Positions 1 to 10,812 of a stretch of 64,000 nt of DNA are shown piece by piece. Below the pieces are notes generated by a model. The model searched no databases, was not told the DNA's origin, and worked only from the letters and a program-made list of their open reading frames with translations. Position 1 is the stretch's first letter, and the number at the start of each line of letters is the position of its first letter. Origin of the DNA: Candidatus Nanopelagicales bacterium (GTDB lineage: Bacteria > Actinomycetota > Actinomycetes > S36-B12); the NCBI GenBank assembly GCA_018609125.1, contig JABAYF010000028.1:62001-126000 (forward strand), given 5' to 3'. The translations under genes were made by a program, and so were the position numbers.

Positions 1-1212
1 CTCTACGTGCGCGACGCACTGGCGGCGCCGGCTCAGCGGTCCGGTTACGGCTACATTGAACTCCCGGTATTTGAAGAAACCGCGCTCTTTGAGCGTGGGG
101 TGGGGGAGTCAAGCGATGTGGTGTCCAAGGAGATGTATACCTTCACCGATCGGGGTGATCGATCGATCACGCTGCGCCCTGAAGGCACCGCCGGGGTGAT
201 GCGCGCCGTTGTGGAACACGGTTTACATCGAGGTCCTCTCCCCGTCAAATTGTGGTACGCCGGAGCTTTTTTCCGCGCAGAGCGCCCCCAGCGTGGACGC
301 TACCGCCAATTGCAGCAGGTTGGGCTGGAGGCAATTGGCAGCACAGCCCCCGCTCTTGACGCTGAAGTGATTGCGCTGGCTAATGAGGGTTTCGCGAGTC
401 TCGGTCTGCGCAGCTACGAACTACAACTAACCTCACTGGGCTGCGCACAGTGCCGGCCGATTTACCGCGAACTGCTTCGCGCGTTTCTGCTCACTTGCGA
501 CCTTGATGAAGCAACTCGGCTCAGGGCTGGGCTCAATCCATTGCGGGTGCTTGACGACAAACGAGAAGCGGTGCAACGTCAGTTAGTGACAGCACCGCTA
601 CCCGTTGATCATCTTTGCGCTGATTGCACCGAACACTTCGCCAGCGTGTGTTCGACGCTGGATCTACTCAATGTGACGTGGGTGGCCAACCCGCGGTTGG
701 TGCGAGGCCTTGACTATTACACCCGCACCGCTTTTGAGTTCACCCATCGCGGACTTGGCGCCCAGTCCGGCATCGGGGGTGGAGGTCGCTACGACGGACT
801 GATGGCGTCGCTGGGCGGGTCGGACCTGAGTGGGATTGGTTTCGGGTTGGGTGTGGATCGCACTTTGCTTGCCGTTGAAGCCGAGGGCATCAACCTGCCC
901 ATCGCGCCTACCATCGACGTCGTGGGGATCGCCACGAGTGTGCTGTCCCAGGATGCCCTGATCCTGATCATTCAACGTTTGCGACACCTGGGTGTCCGTG
1001 CTGACATCGCCTACGATTCGCGTTCGCTGAAGGCAGGTCTAAAGACTGCAAATCGATTGGGCGCGCGGTGGGCGATGATTCTAGGTGATGACGAGTTAGC
1101 CGAAGGCCTGGTCGCCATCAAGGATCTCCGAACAGGTGAACAGGTGCACCACAGCAACGACGCCATAGAACGGTGGGCTCCGTCGCTTCAGTGGCGTGCC
1201 CAGAGCTCATGA
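1..1212 (+). CDS. hisS: Histidine-tRNA ligase (5' end outside window)
   Basis: Class II aminoacyl-tRNA synthetase that charges tRNA-His in the cytoplasm. The reading frame is open from base 1 (Leu-Tyr-Val-Arg-Asp), so roughly the first 20 residues, including the usual KGTFD start region, lie upstream of the window; the GTG at 7 is internal. Motif 2 is seen as [18 protein letters not shown], the histidine-specific boxes as [12 protein letters not shown] and [11 protein letters not shown], and motif 3 as [14 protein letters not shown]-terminal anticodon-binding domain covers about the last 90 residues. Followed after 58 bases by aspS, a pairing common in bacteria. Identity is certain; only the start is missing. 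Confidence 0.97.
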   Translation, partial: LYVRDALAAPAQRSGYGYIELPVFEETALFERGVGESSDVVSKEMYTFTDRGDRSITLRPEGTAGVMRAVVEHGLHRGPLPVKLWYAGAFFRAERPQRGRYRQLQQVGLEAIGSTAPALDAEVIALANEGFASLGLRSYELQLTSLGCAQCRPIYRELLRAFLLTCDLDEATRLRAGLNPLRVLDDKREAVQRQLVTAPLPVDHLCADCTEHFASVCSTLDLLNVTWVANPRLVRGLDYYTRTAFEFTHRGLGAQSGIGGGGRYDGLMASLGGSDLSGIGFGLGVDRTLLAVEAEGINLPIAPTIDVVGIATSVLSQDALILIIQRLRHLGVRADIAYDSRSLKAGLKTANRLGARWAMILGDDELAEGLVAIKDLRTGEQVHHSNDAIERWAPSLQWRAQSS

Positions 1213-1270
1213 GCTGCTGGCCAGCGTCGCACCGAAGATGCAGTTTCCACCACCACACAGGGAGCACTCA

Positions 1271-3025
1271 GTGATCAGAACGCACAAGGCCGGCGACCTA
1301 GGGATTGCCGATGTCGGCCACCAGGTGACGCTTGCGGGCTGGATATTGAGTCGGCGTGACCACGGTGGCGTGGCGTTCCTTGATCTGCGAGATGCTAGCG
1401 GCGTCGTTCAGGTGGTTGTTCATGATCCCGAGATTGCGCATGGCTTGCGTGACGAGTACTGCCTTAAAATTGTGGGGGATGTGCAGGCGCGTCCGGAGGG
1501 CAACGTTAATCCCGAACTTGCCTCTGGTGCGATCGAAGTCATGTCCACTCAGTTAGAGGTACTCAGTACCAGCGCTCCGCTACCGTTTCCCATTGATGAC
1601 CGTGTGAGCGTCGGCGATGAAATTCGACTTCGTTACCGGTACCTCGATCTGCGTCGTCCAAGTGCTGGCAATGCGATCCGGATGCGCTCAGCAGCCAACC
1701 GTATTGCCCGAGATGTGCTTTACGAACGTGGCTTTATTGAAGTAGAAACTCCCACGCTCACGCGCTCAACGCCGGAGGGGGCACGTGACTTTCTGGTACC
1801 TGTGCGGTTGCAGCCTGGTCATTGGTACGCGCTGCCCCAGTCACCGCAGCTGTTTAAGCAATTGCTCATGGTGGGTGGATTGGAGCGGTACTTCCAGATA
1901 GCTCGTTGCTATCGCGACGAAGATTTTCGGGCAGATCGACAGCCAGAGTTCACCCAGTTGGACATTGAAATGTCGTTCGTGGAGCAGGCTGATGTGATCG
2001 AGGTCGGTGAAGCCGTGGTGCGTGCGCTGTGGCGCGATATTTTGTCTGTCGAGATAGGCGAAATCGCACACATCACCTACTTCGAGGCCATGCGTCGGTT
2101 CGGCACAGACAAGCCTGACCTTCGATTCGGCATTGAACTCGTTGACCTCACGGAGTACTTCACGGCCACACCGTTTCGAGTTTTTCAAGCCGAGTACGTC
2201 GGTGCTGTCGTGATGCCAGGGGGTGCCGACCAGCCGCGCCGAACCTTTGATGCTTGGCAGGAGTGGGCCAAGCAGCGAGGAGCAAAAGGTTTGGCCTACG
2301 TTACTTTTGGCACCGATGGCTCCATCGGTGGGCCGGTGGCAAAGAACCTGTCCGATGCCGAACGAGATGGTTTACGAGAGGCGACAGGCGCAGAACCCGG
2401 TGATTGCGTGTTCTTTGCGGCCGGGGGTCAATCGGTATCCCAGGCACTACTTGGTGCGGCCCGCGATGAGATCGCCCGCCGCTTGGAGCTCGCCGACCCG
2501 CACGCGTGGTCCTTCGTCTGGGTCGTTGATGCGCCCATGTTCGAGCGGGTCGAGAACGATCAGGGCGAGGCTGGTTGGACGGCTGTTCATCACCCGTTCA
2601 CCTCGCCGAATGCTGAGTGGATCGATCAATTTGAACAGGCGCCAGATCAGGCGTTGGCTTGGGCCTATGACCTGGTGTGCAACGGAAACGAAATCGGCGG
2701 GGGATCAATCAGAATCCATCAGGCGAATGTGCAGCAGCGGGTTTTCTCACTGCTGGGATTAACGGAGGAGCAGGCCCGCGAGCAGTTCGGCTTCCTACTT
2801 GATGCCTTTGCTTTCGGCCCGCCTCCACACGGAGGCATCGCGTTCGGTTGGGACCGCATTGCCATGCTGTTGTCCGGATCAACTTCACTGCGCGATGTCA
2901 TCGCCTTCCCCAAAACTGGCGGGGGACAGGATCCGCTGACGGCGGCGCCGGCGCCGATCACTGCCCAGCAGCGAGCCGAAGCGGGCGTCGACGTGGATCC
3001 CTTTGCTGTTGATCAGGACGTATGA
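1271..3025 (+). CDS. aspS: Aspartate-tRNA ligase
   Basis: Class IIb synthetase charging tRNA-Asp; 584 residues, the normal bacterial length. The order is an N-terminal OB-fold anticodon domain (about 15-105), the class II catalytic core with motif 2 [15 protein letters not shown], the bacterial GAD insertion (about 290-410), and motif 3 GIAFGWDRI. The frame is open upstream to 1196, overlapping hisS, but the GTG at 1271 is preceded by GGGAG and gives the family N-terminus ([10 protein letters not shown]). The last four bases overlap rarA. Whether it is discriminating or also serves tRNA-Asn cannot be decided from this window because gatCAB and asnS are not present here. Confidence 0.96.
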   Translation: MIRTHKAGDLGIADVGHQVTLAGWILSRRDHGGVAFLDLRDASGVVQVVVHDPEIAHGLRDEYCLKIVGDVQARPEGNVNPELASGAIEVMSTQLEVLSTSAPLPFPIDDRVSVGDEIRLRYRYLDLRRPSAGNAIRMRSAANRIARDVLYERGFIEVETPTLTRSTPEGARDFLVPVRLQPGHWYALPQSPQLFKQLLMVGGLERYFQIARCYRDEDFRADRQPEFTQLDIEMSFVEQADVIEVGEAVVRALWRDILSVEIGEIAHITYFEAMRRFGTDKPDLRFGIELVDLTEYFTATPFRVFQAEYVGAVVMPGGADQPRRTFDAWQEWAKQRGAKGLAYVTFGTDGSIGGPVAKNLSDAERDGLREATGAEPGDCVFFAAGGQSVSQALLGAARDEIARRLELADPHAWSFVWVVDAPMFERVENDQGEAGWTAVHHPFTSPNAEWIDQFEQAPDQALAWAYDLVCNGNEIGGGSIRIHQANVQQRVFSLLGLTEEQAREQFGFLLDAFAFGPPPHGGIAFGWDRIAMLLSGSTSLRDVIAFPKTGGGQDPLTAAPAPITAQQRAEAGVDVDPFAVDQDV

Positions 3026-4356
3026 CTTCGCCACCGTCGCTTTTCGATTCCTCGTCACCGCGAGCGGATGCCCCTCTAGCGGTGCGAATGCGACCTCGTG
3101 TCGTGACGGAGTTGATCGGACAAGAACATTTACTGCAACCGGGATCTCCGCTGCGCCGGCTACTGGCCGGAGACCTCACCGCGGCCGTGTCCATCATTGT
3201 GTGGGGGCCTCCGGGTACCGGAAAGACAACGCTGGCACACGTGGTGTCTCAGGCCATCGGTCAGCGCTTCGTTGAACTTTCCGCTGTCACGGCCGGGGTC
3301 AAGCAGGTGCGTGAAGTGATTGATCGGGCTCGCGATGATGCCGCGATGTACGACCGGCGGACCGTTCTGTTTGTTGACGAGGTTCATCGGTTTAGCAAAA
3401 CCCAGCAGGATGCGCTGTTGCCGGCCGTTGAAAACGGATGGGTGACGCTCATCGCCGCGACAACGGAGAATCCAAGTTTCTCGGTAGTCGCCCCGCTACT
3501 TTCTCGCAGCATTGTGGCCACTATGGCATCGTTGAACGATTCCTCAATTGGACAGGTGATTCAACAGGCGCTAGCCGATGAACGTGGATACAGCGGCGCG
3601 GTGTCTATTGATGACGATGCCATTCTTCACCTCACGCGCATCGCGCAGGGCGATGCTCGCAGAGCTCTTACCGCATTGGAGGCCTCGGTTGCTTCGCTCC
3701 CCGTGGGCGAAACACGGGTTCGATTGGCTGATGTTGAGCAGGCGGTCGCGGTAGCTGCTGTGCGCTACGACCGTGATGGTGATGAGCACTACGACGTGAT
3801 TAGCGCGTTCATCAAGTCGGTGCGCGGCAGCGATGTGGATGCCAGCCTGCATTACCTCGGCCGGATGCTGCAAGCCGGGGAAGACCCGAGGTTTATCGCG
3901 CGACGTCTGATGATCTTGGCCAGTGAAGACGTAGGCCTTGCTGATTCCCACGCCCTGACCCTGGCCGTGTCTGCAGCGCAGGCCGTTGCGCTGCTGGGAA
4001 TGCCGGAAGCGCAATTGACCCTCGCCCACACCACCATGTACCTCGCATTGGCTCCGAAGTCTGCTGCTGTCACGGCTGCGCTGGGGGCCGCCATGGCAGA
4101 TATTGACGGGGGGCGCATTGGTCGAGTGCCCGAACATCTGCGAGATGGGCACTACCCGGGGGCGGAAAAACTTGGTCATGGGCGGGGTTACCAATACCCC
4201 CACGATTTCGTGGGTGGGGTGGTGGCCCAACAGTACGCACCCGATCCGATCCAGGGCCGCTATTACTATCACCCGACCCGACACGGGGCTGAAGCTCGAT
4301 GGGCCGACACGTATGCGCGACTCCGTGAGGCATTAGGGTTCGTTGAGCAGGAATGA
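3022..4356 (+). CDS. rarA: Replication-associated recombination protein A (MgsA/RarA AAA+ ATPase)
   Basis: Clamp-loader-like AAA+ ATPase that acts at stalled replication forks. 444 residues. Walker A is [11 protein letters not shown] (near residue 63), Walker [10 protein letters not shown], sensor 1 AATTENPSF, and the C-terminal MgsA tetramerisation region begins around [15 protein letters not shown]. The ATG overlaps the aspS stop in an ATGA arrangement, so translation is likely coupled. An aspS-rarA-alaS neighbourhood is typical of actinobacteria. Confidence 0.95.
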   Translation: MTSPPSLFDSSSPRADAPLAVRMRPRVVTELIGQEHLLQPGSPLRRLLAGDLTAAVSIIVWGPPGTGKTTLAHVVSQAIGQRFVELSAVTAGVKQVREVIDRARDDAAMYDRRTVLFVDEVHRFSKTQQDALLPAVENGWVTLIAATTENPSFSVVAPLLSRSIVATMASLNDSSIGQVIQQALADERGYSGAVSIDDDAILHLTRIAQGDARRALTALEASVASLPVGETRVRLADVEQAVAVAAVRYDRDGDEHYDVISAFIKSVRGSDVDASLHYLGRMLQAGEDPRFIARRLMILASEDVGLADSHALTLAVSAAQAVALLGMPEAQLTLAHTTMYLALAPKSAAVTAALGAAMADIDGGRIGRVPEHLRDGHYPGAEKLGHGRGYQYPHDFVGGVVAQQYAPDPIQGRYYYHPTRHGAEARWADTYARLREALGFVEQE

Positions 4357-4421
4357 GACCGTGCTTCATCGCCTGAACTTGCCGCGCTGCGGTGGAGAAT
4401 CCAGCAGAAAGGGATAACGTC

Positions 4422-4754
4422 ATGGCTCGTACCGTGTGGATTGTCCTGGGTGCAGCCGGTGGAGTCTTGGCCTACCGCAAGGGCCAGCAACTGGTGGAAG
4501 AGGCGCGGCAACGCGGGGTCGTGGGTAGTGTGTATGCCGCGTCAGAATCTGCCGGTGCCGCAGCATCAACCGCGCGTGATCTCCTGCAGCGTGGGCTCGC
4601 TGGCACGGCCGAAAAGAATGCAGCGAACCCCGTGTCGCCACCGGCAACCGGAGCTGCGGCAGCCCGAGCCCTCGCCGAAGCGCAACGCGCCGGTGCGGAC
4701 AAACCTCGGAGCAAGCGATCCAACGACGATATGAAAATGAAAGGCGAGTCCTGA
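4422..4754 (+). CDS. Small protein with N-terminal hydrophobic segment (DUF6167-like)
   Basis: 110 residues. The ATG at 4422 has the SD-like sequence GAAAGGG 6-7 bases upstream; an in-frame ATG at 4392 lacks one. Residues 2-18 form a short hydrophobic, glycine/alanine-rich segment (VWIVLGAAGGVLAYR), followed by a soluble Ala-rich stretch and a basic tail ending KMKGES. The gene sits directly before alaS and overlaps it by one base (TGATG). In Streptomyces a small membrane-associated family (DUF6167) has this position, and I assign it by context and overall form rather than by a decisive motif. Function unknown. Confidence 0.7.
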   Translation: MARTVWIVLGAAGGVLAYRKGQQLVEEARQRGVVGSVYAASESAGAAASTARDLLQRGLAGTAEKNAANPVSPPATGAAAARALAEAQRAGADKPRSKRSNDDMKMKGES

Positions 4755-7429
4755 TGGATTCTGCGGAGATCCGCACCCGCTTTCTGCGGTTTTTTGCAGA
4801 TCGCGATCACCAGGTCATCCCATCGGCATCCCTTCTCTTGGATGATCCGACCCTGCTGTTCGTCAATGCTGGAATGGTGCCGTTTAAGCCCTACTTCCTG
4901 GGCGAGGTAGCAGCCCCTTATAAGCGGGCGACCAGTGTGCAAAAGGTCGTGCGCACCCTCGACATCGAAGAGGTCGGCAAAACCACCCGACACGCATCCT
5001 TCTTTCAGATGGCCGGCAACTTCAGTTTTGGCGATTACTTTAAAGCGCAGGCGATTCCCTACGCCTGGGAGTTGTTGACTTCGTCGGTTGATGATGGTGG
5101 GTACGGATTTCCCGCTGACAAACTCTGGGTCACGGTTTTCCACGACGATGACGAGGCGGCGGAAATTTGGCATCGCGATGTCGGTGTTCCGCTCGATCGT
5201 ATCCAGCGCCGCGGCATGGCCGATAATTTTTGGTCGATGGGTGTGCCAGGGCCCTGTGGACCGTGTTCGGAGATTTATTTTGATCGTGGTCCTGAGTTTG
5301 GCCGAGAAGGGGGTCCCATCGCCGACGAGGATCGCTATCTTGAGGTGTGGAACTTAGTGTTCATGCAGTCCGAACGCGGTACCGGCGGCGATAAGAACGA
5401 CTTCCCCATCCTGGGCGATCTACCCGCGAAAAACATCGACACTGGGCTCGGTCTTGAGCGCATGGCTGCGATCTTGCAGGGCGTCGACAATATCTATGAG
5501 ATTGACACGACCATGGCCATCCTTGAGCGGGCGAGTGAGCTCACCGGCGCGATCTACGGCCGGGACCCGGTTGCTGATGTCGGATTGCGCGTTATCGCCG
5601 ATCACAGTCGCACCTGCACCTTTCTCATCGGCGACGGTGTCCTGCCCGGCAATGAAGGCCGGGGTTACGTGTTGCGCCGTCTCATCCGCCGAGTAGTGCG
5701 CACAATGCGAACTTTGGGCTGCGAGGAGCCCGCGGTGGCTGAACTTGTTGCCGCCACGGTCTCCGCTATGGGATCGCAATACCCGGAGATTAACGATGAG
5801 GCTGCCCGAGTCACATCGGTTGCAGTGCAAGAGGAAGCCGCGTTCCTGCAAACCCTTCGTACCGGCACCGTGATCTTTGATCTCGCTGCCCAAGAGGTAC
5901 GCAGCAACGGCCACGGCGTACTTCCGGGAGACAAAGCCTTCGCGCTGCATGACACATACGGCTTTCCAATTGAGTTGACCCTGGAGATGGCCCGCGAGCA
6001 AGGCCTTGATGTTGACGAGTCTGGCTTTCGTTCGTTGATGACCGAACAGCGTGAACGTGCCAAGGCAGACGCCCGCGCCCGCAAGGAAGGCATAGCCGGA
6101 GTCACCGCCTACCGATCCATCTTGGATACCGGTGGCACAACGTCATTTACCGGTTATGACGAAATCATCACCGAGGGTCGCGTTACCGGTCTTTTGCGAG
6201 ATGGCGAGATCGTGTCGCAGGCAGGTACCGGGGATCACTTAGAGATCATCACAAACCGCAGCCCATTCTATGCCGAGGCAGGCGGCCAGTTGGGTGATCA
6301 CGGTGTCATCGTCACCCCAGATGGCGCTCGCGCGGAGGTCTATGACGTGCAAACCCCCGTGCCGGGACTCTTTGTTCATCGGGCGCGCGTCACCGAGGGA
6401 GAATTTATCTCCGGTTGCGACATCGTTGGCATGGTTGATGTGGAACGACGGCGGGCGATTTCGCGCGCTCATACGGCCACACATTTAGTCCACCGAGCAT
6501 TTCGGCAGTTGCTGGGCGACACCGCAACCCAGATGGGTTCAGAAAATGCACCCGGTCGGTTTCGCTTTGACTTTCCCCACAGTGCAGCGGTACCGGAGTC
6601 GGTGCTGCGTGATGCTGAAGCCATCGTCAATGACGTGTTATCGGCTGACCTCGACGTATCGGCCAGGATGATGCACATCGACCAGGCGCGCGAATCCGGT
6701 GCCATGGCCCTTTTCGGTGAGAAATACGGCGAACAGGTGCGGGTGGTATCGGTCGGCGATTGGGCGCACGAGTTGTGTGGTGGCACACATGCTGAGCGCT
6801 CGGGACAGTTGGGACTGGTGTCGTTCTTAAGCGAAGGATCCATTGGTGCCGGTGTTCGACGCGTCGAAGCCTTGGTGGGGGTCGATGCGTATCGGCATCT
6901 GGCGAAGGAACACGTGCTGGTCAATCAACTTTCCACCATGATGAAGGCACCCGCTATTGAACTTCCCGGTCGTATCGAATCGATCCTTATCCGGCTGAAG
7001 GATGCTGAAAAAGAACTGCAGCGTCTTCGCAATGCTCAACTGACGGCGAACCTGGAGGGCATCACCGGCGAGGGGCAGGACTACGGTGAATTTCGTCTGT
7101 GGACATATCGCACACCCGATGGCGTTTCAGCAAATGAACTGCGCGACATCACTTTGCGTGCCCGCGGAACAGCCCGACCTGACCGCGGCGTGATCACCCT
7201 GGGTGCAACGGTCGTGGACGGCCGCGTCGCCCTGGTCGCGGCGGTGAACGACCGCTGTCGGGAACTTGGTTTGACCGCAAACGCCGTACTCCAGTCAGCG
7301 CTACCCGCCATCGGTGGTCGCGGTGGTGGTAAGGATGACATCGCCCAGGGGGGCGGCACAGATGTGGCCGGGCTCGAGCAGTCTTTCCGCGATGTGGCGG
7401 TCGCCGTTGAGTCCTTTTCCCAAGCCTAG
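4754..7429 (+). CDS. alaS: Alanine-tRNA ligase
   Basis: Charges tRNA-Ala and edits mischarged Ser/Gly. 891 residues, full length. The class II core contains FFQMAGNFSFGDYFK; the editing domain has the zinc-binding HTATH and CGGTH boxes (around residues 575 and 675), and the C-Ala domain ends with the Gly-rich GGRGGGKDDIAQGGG. Starts on the ATG that shares one base with the upstream small gene and is followed three bases later by ruvX, consistent with one operon. Confidence 0.97.
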   Translation: MDSAEIRTRFLRFFADRDHQVIPSASLLLDDPTLLFVNAGMVPFKPYFLGEVAAPYKRATSVQKVVRTLDIEEVGKTTRHASFFQMAGNFSFGDYFKAQAIPYAWELLTSSVDDGGYGFPADKLWVTVFHDDDEAAEIWHRDVGVPLDRIQRRGMADNFWSMGVPGPCGPCSEIYFDRGPEFGREGGPIADEDRYLEVWNLVFMQSERGTGGDKNDFPILGDLPAKNIDTGLGLERMAAILQGVDNIYEIDTTMAILERASELTGAIYGRDPVADVGLRVIADHSRTCTFLIGDGVLPGNEGRGYVLRRLIRRVVRTMRTLGCEEPAVAELVAATVSAMGSQYPEINDEAARVTSVAVQEEAAFLQTLRTGTVIFDLAAQEVRSNGHGVLPGDKAFALHDTYGFPIELTLEMAREQGLDVDESGFRSLMTEQRERAKADARARKEGIAGVTAYRSILDTGGTTSFTGYDEIITEGRVTGLLRDGEIVSQAGTGDHLEIITNRSPFYAEAGGQLGDHGVIVTPDGARAEVYDVQTPVPGLFVHRARVTEGEFISGCDIVGMVDVERRRAISRAHTATHLVHRAFRQLLGDTATQMGSENAPGRFRFDFPHSAAVPESVLRDAEAIVNDVLSADLDVSARMMHIDQARESGAMALFGEKYGEQVRVVSVGDWAHELCGGTHAERSGQLGLVSFLSEGSIGAGVRRVEALVGVDAYRHLAKEHVLVNQLSTMMKAPAIELPGRIESILIRLKDAEKELQRLRNAQLTANLEGITGEGQDYGEFRLWTYRTPDGVSANELRDITLRARGTARPDRGVITLGATVVDGRVALVAAVNDRCRELGLTANAVLQSALPAIGGRGGGKDDIAQGGGTDVAGLEQSFRDVAVAVESFSQA

Positions 7430-7432
7430 GTT

Positions 7433-7975
7433 ATGACCCCCGCACCCGGCTTTGGTGCTGTGTTGGCCATTGATGTGGGTTCGGTGCGCATCGGCCTCGC
7501 CCGCTGCACCGATGCCGAAGGGGTGGTTATTCCCTTAGCGACCCTGGCTAATCACGCCGGGGTCGTGGATGAGGTGGTTGGTCTCATTGATCAGATGCCC
7601 ACCGGGGCGGTCATTATCGGCCTGCCACTGACGCTGAGTGGTGAGGTCGGGCCGGCAGCCCAGACGGCCCAGTTGTTCGCCGATTCGCTGTGTCGACGAG
7701 TTGAGCCAGTGCCGGTGTATCTGGTGGATGAACGCCTCACCACGGTTGAAGCTCAACGTCGACTGTCGGCCAGTGGGCGAAGTCATCGTGATTCTCGACG
7801 GGTAATTGACCAGATGGCCGCGGCGATACTGCTGGAGCACGCCGTGTCGGTGTGGCGTCAGACAGGCAACCTGCCCGGAATTCGGGTTACCCTCGAGCAG
7901 GGGCCGCTACCGAAGCCTAGAAAGGCCCGCCATGGCAAACCTGCCGCGGTTGATCCGCCGAGCCCAGGAGGTTGA
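7433..7975 (+). CDS. ruvX: Putative pre-16S rRNA nuclease / Holliday junction resolvase-like YqgF
   Basis: RNase H-fold nuclease of the YqgF/RuvX family, implicated in 16S rRNA 5' maturation. 180 residues, with the catalytic Asp in IDVGSVRIGLA, the VIIGLPLTLSG strand, VDERLTT (catalytic Glu/Asp region) and the final DQMAAAILLE helix. The C-terminal tail of about 40 residues after the core is basic and longer than usual. Located between alaS and mltG, its standard actinobacterial position. Confidence 0.92.
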   Translation: MTPAPGFGAVLAIDVGSVRIGLARCTDAEGVVIPLATLANHAGVVDEVVGLIDQMPTGAVIIGLPLTLSGEVGPAAQTAQLFADSLCRRVEPVPVYLVDERLTTVEAQRRLSASGRSHRDSRRVIDQMAAAILLEHAVSVWRQTGNLPGIRVTLEQGPLPKPRKARHGKPAAVDPPSPGG

Positions 7976-7977
7976 CG

Positions 7978-9117
7978 ATGAGCCAGTTGCTCCCGTTCCT
8001 CCACGATGAGCCGCTTCCTCCCTCGCGCAACGATCGCAGTCGAATTCGACGAACGATGATCGCGGTGGGGGCACTGGCTTTAGTCCTGGCTGTGGTGTGG
8101 GCCGTGGTGACTGTTCGGGCTGTCCTGCCCACGGAAAGTGTCAGTGTTGAACCAGGCACGGCGGTGACCATCGTGATTGAGCCGGGAGATTCACTCACTG
8201 CCGTCGGCCAGCGGCTCGTCGACGCCGGAGTCTTGCTATCGGTTTCTTCTTTCATCGCTGCAGCTGCGCTTGAGGAACAATCCACCACGATTGGCCCGGG
8301 TGTTTATAACCTCACCGCCGGCCTCACCCCCGCTGAAGCTGTCCGAGCTTTATTGGATCCGGCGTCGAAAGAGCCTCCCCTGGTGGTGCGGGAGGGACTT
8401 CGCCTTACCGAGGTTCTCGCGCTGATTGCAGCGAACACAGGGATTTCCGAAGCCGATCTTGCAGCGGCTGCAGGGGATGCCGGTCAGTTCGATTTACCCG
8501 CCTGGGTGCCTGATCGACTCGACGGGGTGCTGTTCCCGGCCAGTTACCCGGTATTTTCGCAGATGACGAGCACCGAGGTGCTTGGCGCGATGGTGGATCG
8601 GTTCAACATCGCCGCGAACGAAACCGAATTGGAAGCCGGATCGAAACGCCTGCAGGTCACGCCCTATGAGGTCCTCACTGTGGCGTCGCTTGTCGAAGCT
8701 GAAGCTGCGCCTAAAGATTTCCGCAAGGTTGCCCGAGTCATCTACAACCGTCTTGCTGCGGGCCAACGACTGGAATTGGACTCCACCATCAACTTTGCGC
8801 TGGGGACCTCGACGTTGATCGTCACCGAGGACATGCTGGCAACCGACTCTGCCTACAACACCTATCGAAACGCCGGTCTGCCACCCACTCCGATCAATTC
8901 CCCAGGCCAGGCGGCTATTGAGGCGGCGTTGAAACCGGCCAAGGGAGACTGGTTGTACTTCGTGACGGTCAATCCCGCTGAACGCATCACCCGATTCACC
9001 GCCTCATATGAACGATTCCTGGAGTACAAGGCGCAATTTCAGCGTGTCTACGCCGAGCAGGTTGCCCAAGGTCTCGTCGACGCGGGCCCTTCGGCAGCAA
9101 ACCCCTCGCAACCATGA
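7978..9117 (+). CDS. mltG: Endolytic murein transglycosylase MltG (YceG-like)
   Basis: Membrane-anchored lytic transglycosylase that cleaves nascent glycan strands and terminates peptidoglycan synthesis. 379 residues: a cytoplasmic N-terminus of about 25 residues, one membrane segment (about 26-47), a LysM-like region, then the YceG domain with the catalytic Glu in VASLVEAEA and the family signature NAGLPPTPI near the end. The ATG at 7978 is chosen because AGGAGG lies at 7966-7971; an in-frame TTG at 7972 directly abuts that SD. Overlaps aroE by four bases. Confidence 0.93.
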   Translation: MSQLLPFLHDEPLPPSRNDRSRIRRTMIAVGALALVLAVVWAVVTVRAVLPTESVSVEPGTAVTIVIEPGDSLTAVGQRLVDAGVLLSVSSFIAAAALEEQSTTIGPGVYNLTAGLTPAEAVRALLDPASKEPPLVVREGLRLTEVLALIAANTGISEADLAAAAGDAGQFDLPAWVPDRLDGVLFPASYPVFSQMTSTEVLGAMVDRFNIAANETELEAGSKRLQVTPYEVLTVASLVEAEAAPKDFRKVARVIYNRLAAGQRLELDSTINFALGTSTLIVTEDMLATDSAYNTYRNAGLPPTPINSPGQAAIEAALKPAKGDWLYFVTVNPAERITRFTASYERFLEYKAQFQRVYAEQVAQGLVDAGPSAANPSQP

Positions 9118-10067
9118 CCGAGGTAAAAAAAGCGGGCGTGTTGGGTTCACCCATTTCCCACTCCCTATCGCCGGTTCTGCATCGAGCCGCATACGTTGCA
9201 CTGGGTCTGGATTGGGAATACGACGCCTTTGAAGTAGAGCAAGATCAACTCAGCGGTTTCCTGCGCAACTGCGGGCCGGAGTGGGCGGGGCTGAGCCTGA
9301 CGATGCCACTGAAGGAGCAGGTACTTGCCTATGTGGACCGACTCACACCCTTGGCCGAAAAGGTACGTGCTGCAAACACAGTGGTGATTTCTGATGGTCA
9401 ACTTGTGGGCGACAACACCGATGTGGCCGGCATGGTCAACGCGATCAACTCTGCCATCGGCACCTGGCCGCTCGGGGCCACGGCAGTGTCGAAGGCTCCT
9501 AGAGATGAATGGTCCGCGCGCACGGCCCTGATCATTGGGGCCGGTGCCACGGCGAGGAGCGCGCTGGCAGCGATTACCCATTGTGGTCAGCCTGATTCGG
9601 TCTACATCGTTGCTCGCAATCAAGCGGCTGCAGCGCAGTTAGCCGAAGATGCTCGCGCATGGGACTTAACGGCGCAGGTTGTTCCAACGACCCCGGCACA
9701 GTTGGCGACCGACGCTCCTGAACTTTGGGACTGCGATCTGGTCGTGTCCACCGTGCCGGGTACTGCCTGGAACGACCCATCGGCATGTTTTCCACAAGTG
9801 ATCGCACATGGCCAGAGTGCGAGCCGATCGTTGGAGACACTGGGCGCTGCGAGCAATATTCGGACAAACACATCGGTACTGCTTGATGTTGCTTACGACC
9901 CCTGGCCCACCCCGCTCACCACGTGGTGGAAAAGCACCGATCGGCCCGTGGCGACCGGTATCGACCTGCTGCTAGCCCAAGCGGCAGAGCAGGTGCGTCT
10001 GATGACCGGCAGACCGGCGCCGGTGGCTGCGATGCGGCGGGCGATAGAGGAGCACATGCTCGGCTAG
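9114..10067 (+). CDS. aroE: Shikimate dehydrogenase
   Basis: Reduces 3-dehydroshikimate to shikimate with NADPH. 317 residues, about 40 longer than the usual 270-280. The N-terminal substrate site is seen in GSPISHSLSPVLH and TMPLKE (catalytic Lys), then DNTDVAG; the NADP-binding loop is GAGATARSAL. The extra length lies partly in an insertion of about 20 residues before the nucleotide-binding domain (around 121-140) and partly in the NADP domain. Starts ATGA-coupled to mltG. With aroC, aroK, aroB and aroQ it forms most of the shikimate pathway; aroA and a DAHP synthase are not in the window. Confidence 0.93.
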   Translation: MTEVKKAGVLGSPISHSLSPVLHRAAYVALGLDWEYDAFEVEQDQLSGFLRNCGPEWAGLSLTMPLKEQVLAYVDRLTPLAEKVRAANTVVISDGQLVGDNTDVAGMVNAINSAIGTWPLGATAVSKAPRDEWSARTALIIGAGATARSALAAITHCGQPDSVYIVARNQAAAAQLAEDARAWDLTAQVVPTTPAQLATDAPELWDCDLVVSTVPGTAWNDPSACFPQVIAHGQSASRSLETLGAASNIRTNTSVLLDVAYDPWPTPLTTWWKSTDRPVATGIDLLLAQAAEQVRLMTGRPAPVAAMRRAIEEHMLG

Positions 10068-10097
10068 TTCGAGATGGAAATAAGGGGGGCGAGAGCG

Positions 10098-10799
10098 GTG
10101 CAGGTGATTGTGGCGATCTCGGTGATTCTTGGCGGCGTGGGTGGTGCCATCTGGGGCTGGTACATCCCGGCCGTTCTCCGCTGGGCGATGGCTGATCCCA
10201 CGATCAACGCCCGGCGCAGATGGACGTTGACGAGCGCTTCGTTGGCTGGGGCGGCAGTCCCTGTCGTGGCAGCGAACTCGGCAACGGTGCTGGCGTGGTG
10301 GTGGTTTGCAGGTTGCGGCGTCGCCCTTGCCGCCGGTGACGTCGCCCGGCATCGCCTACCCAACCGCCTGGTCTTGCCCGCAATTACCGGTGGGGTCCTG
10401 TGGCTTCTCCTCGCGGTCATCGTGCCGTGGCCAACTCAGGAGAACGGGAACGTCGTGTGGACGCCATCGCCGTATGAATGGAGCGATTGGGGGAGGGCGT
10501 TGCTAGCCGCAGGTGCTGTCGGGGTTGCCTATCTCGCGCTTGCCATGTTGTCACCGTCGGGTCTTGGCATGGGGGACGTGAAATTGAGCCCGCTGGTTGG
10601 GCTCTACCTCGGCTGGTCAAGTTGGACCCTGGTGGTGTGGGGGGTGTTTCTCGGGTTTGTTGCCGGTGCGATCTTGGCCCTGGTGGCCGCGATGAGCCAG
10701 CCCGGTCGGCTGCGCAGCCGCATGACCGCGCAGGTGCCCTTCGGCCCGGCAATGCTGGCCGGGGCTGCCATCGCCGCTGGCGCTACCGGTGGCATCTGA
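10098..10799 (+). CDS. Prepilin peptidase, A24 family (short form)
   Basis: Membrane aspartyl protease of the type IV leader peptidase family. 233 residues with about six or seven membrane segments. The two catalytic Asp motifs are [12 protein letters not shown] and GMGDVKL. There is no N-terminal methyltransferase domain with CxxC pairs, so this is a peptidase-only form. The GTG at 10098 is chosen because AAGGGGGG (10082-10089) precedes it; an in-frame ATG at 10074 has no SD. It sits between aroE and aroC, a placement also seen in other actinobacteria; no pilin or pilus ATPase gene is present here, so its substrate is unknown. Confidence 0.85.
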   Translation: MQVIVAISVILGGVGGAIWGWYIPAVLRWAMADPTINARRRWTLTSASLAGAAVPVVAANSATVLAWWWFAGCGVALAAGDVARHRLPNRLVLPAITGGVLWLLLAVIVPWPTQENGNVVWTPSPYEWSDWGRALLAAGAVGVAYLALAMLSPSGLGMGDVKLSPLVGLYLGWSSWTLVVWGVFLGFVAGAILALVAAMSQPGRLRSRMTAQVPFGPAMLAGAAIAAGATGGI

Positions 10800-10812
10800 G
10801 AGGATTCAGCCC

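Noticed and set aside
3571-4284. 237-codon open frame antisense to rarA
   Set aside because: It is a shadow of the strongly conserved rarA coding strand, with no SD and no recognisable domain.
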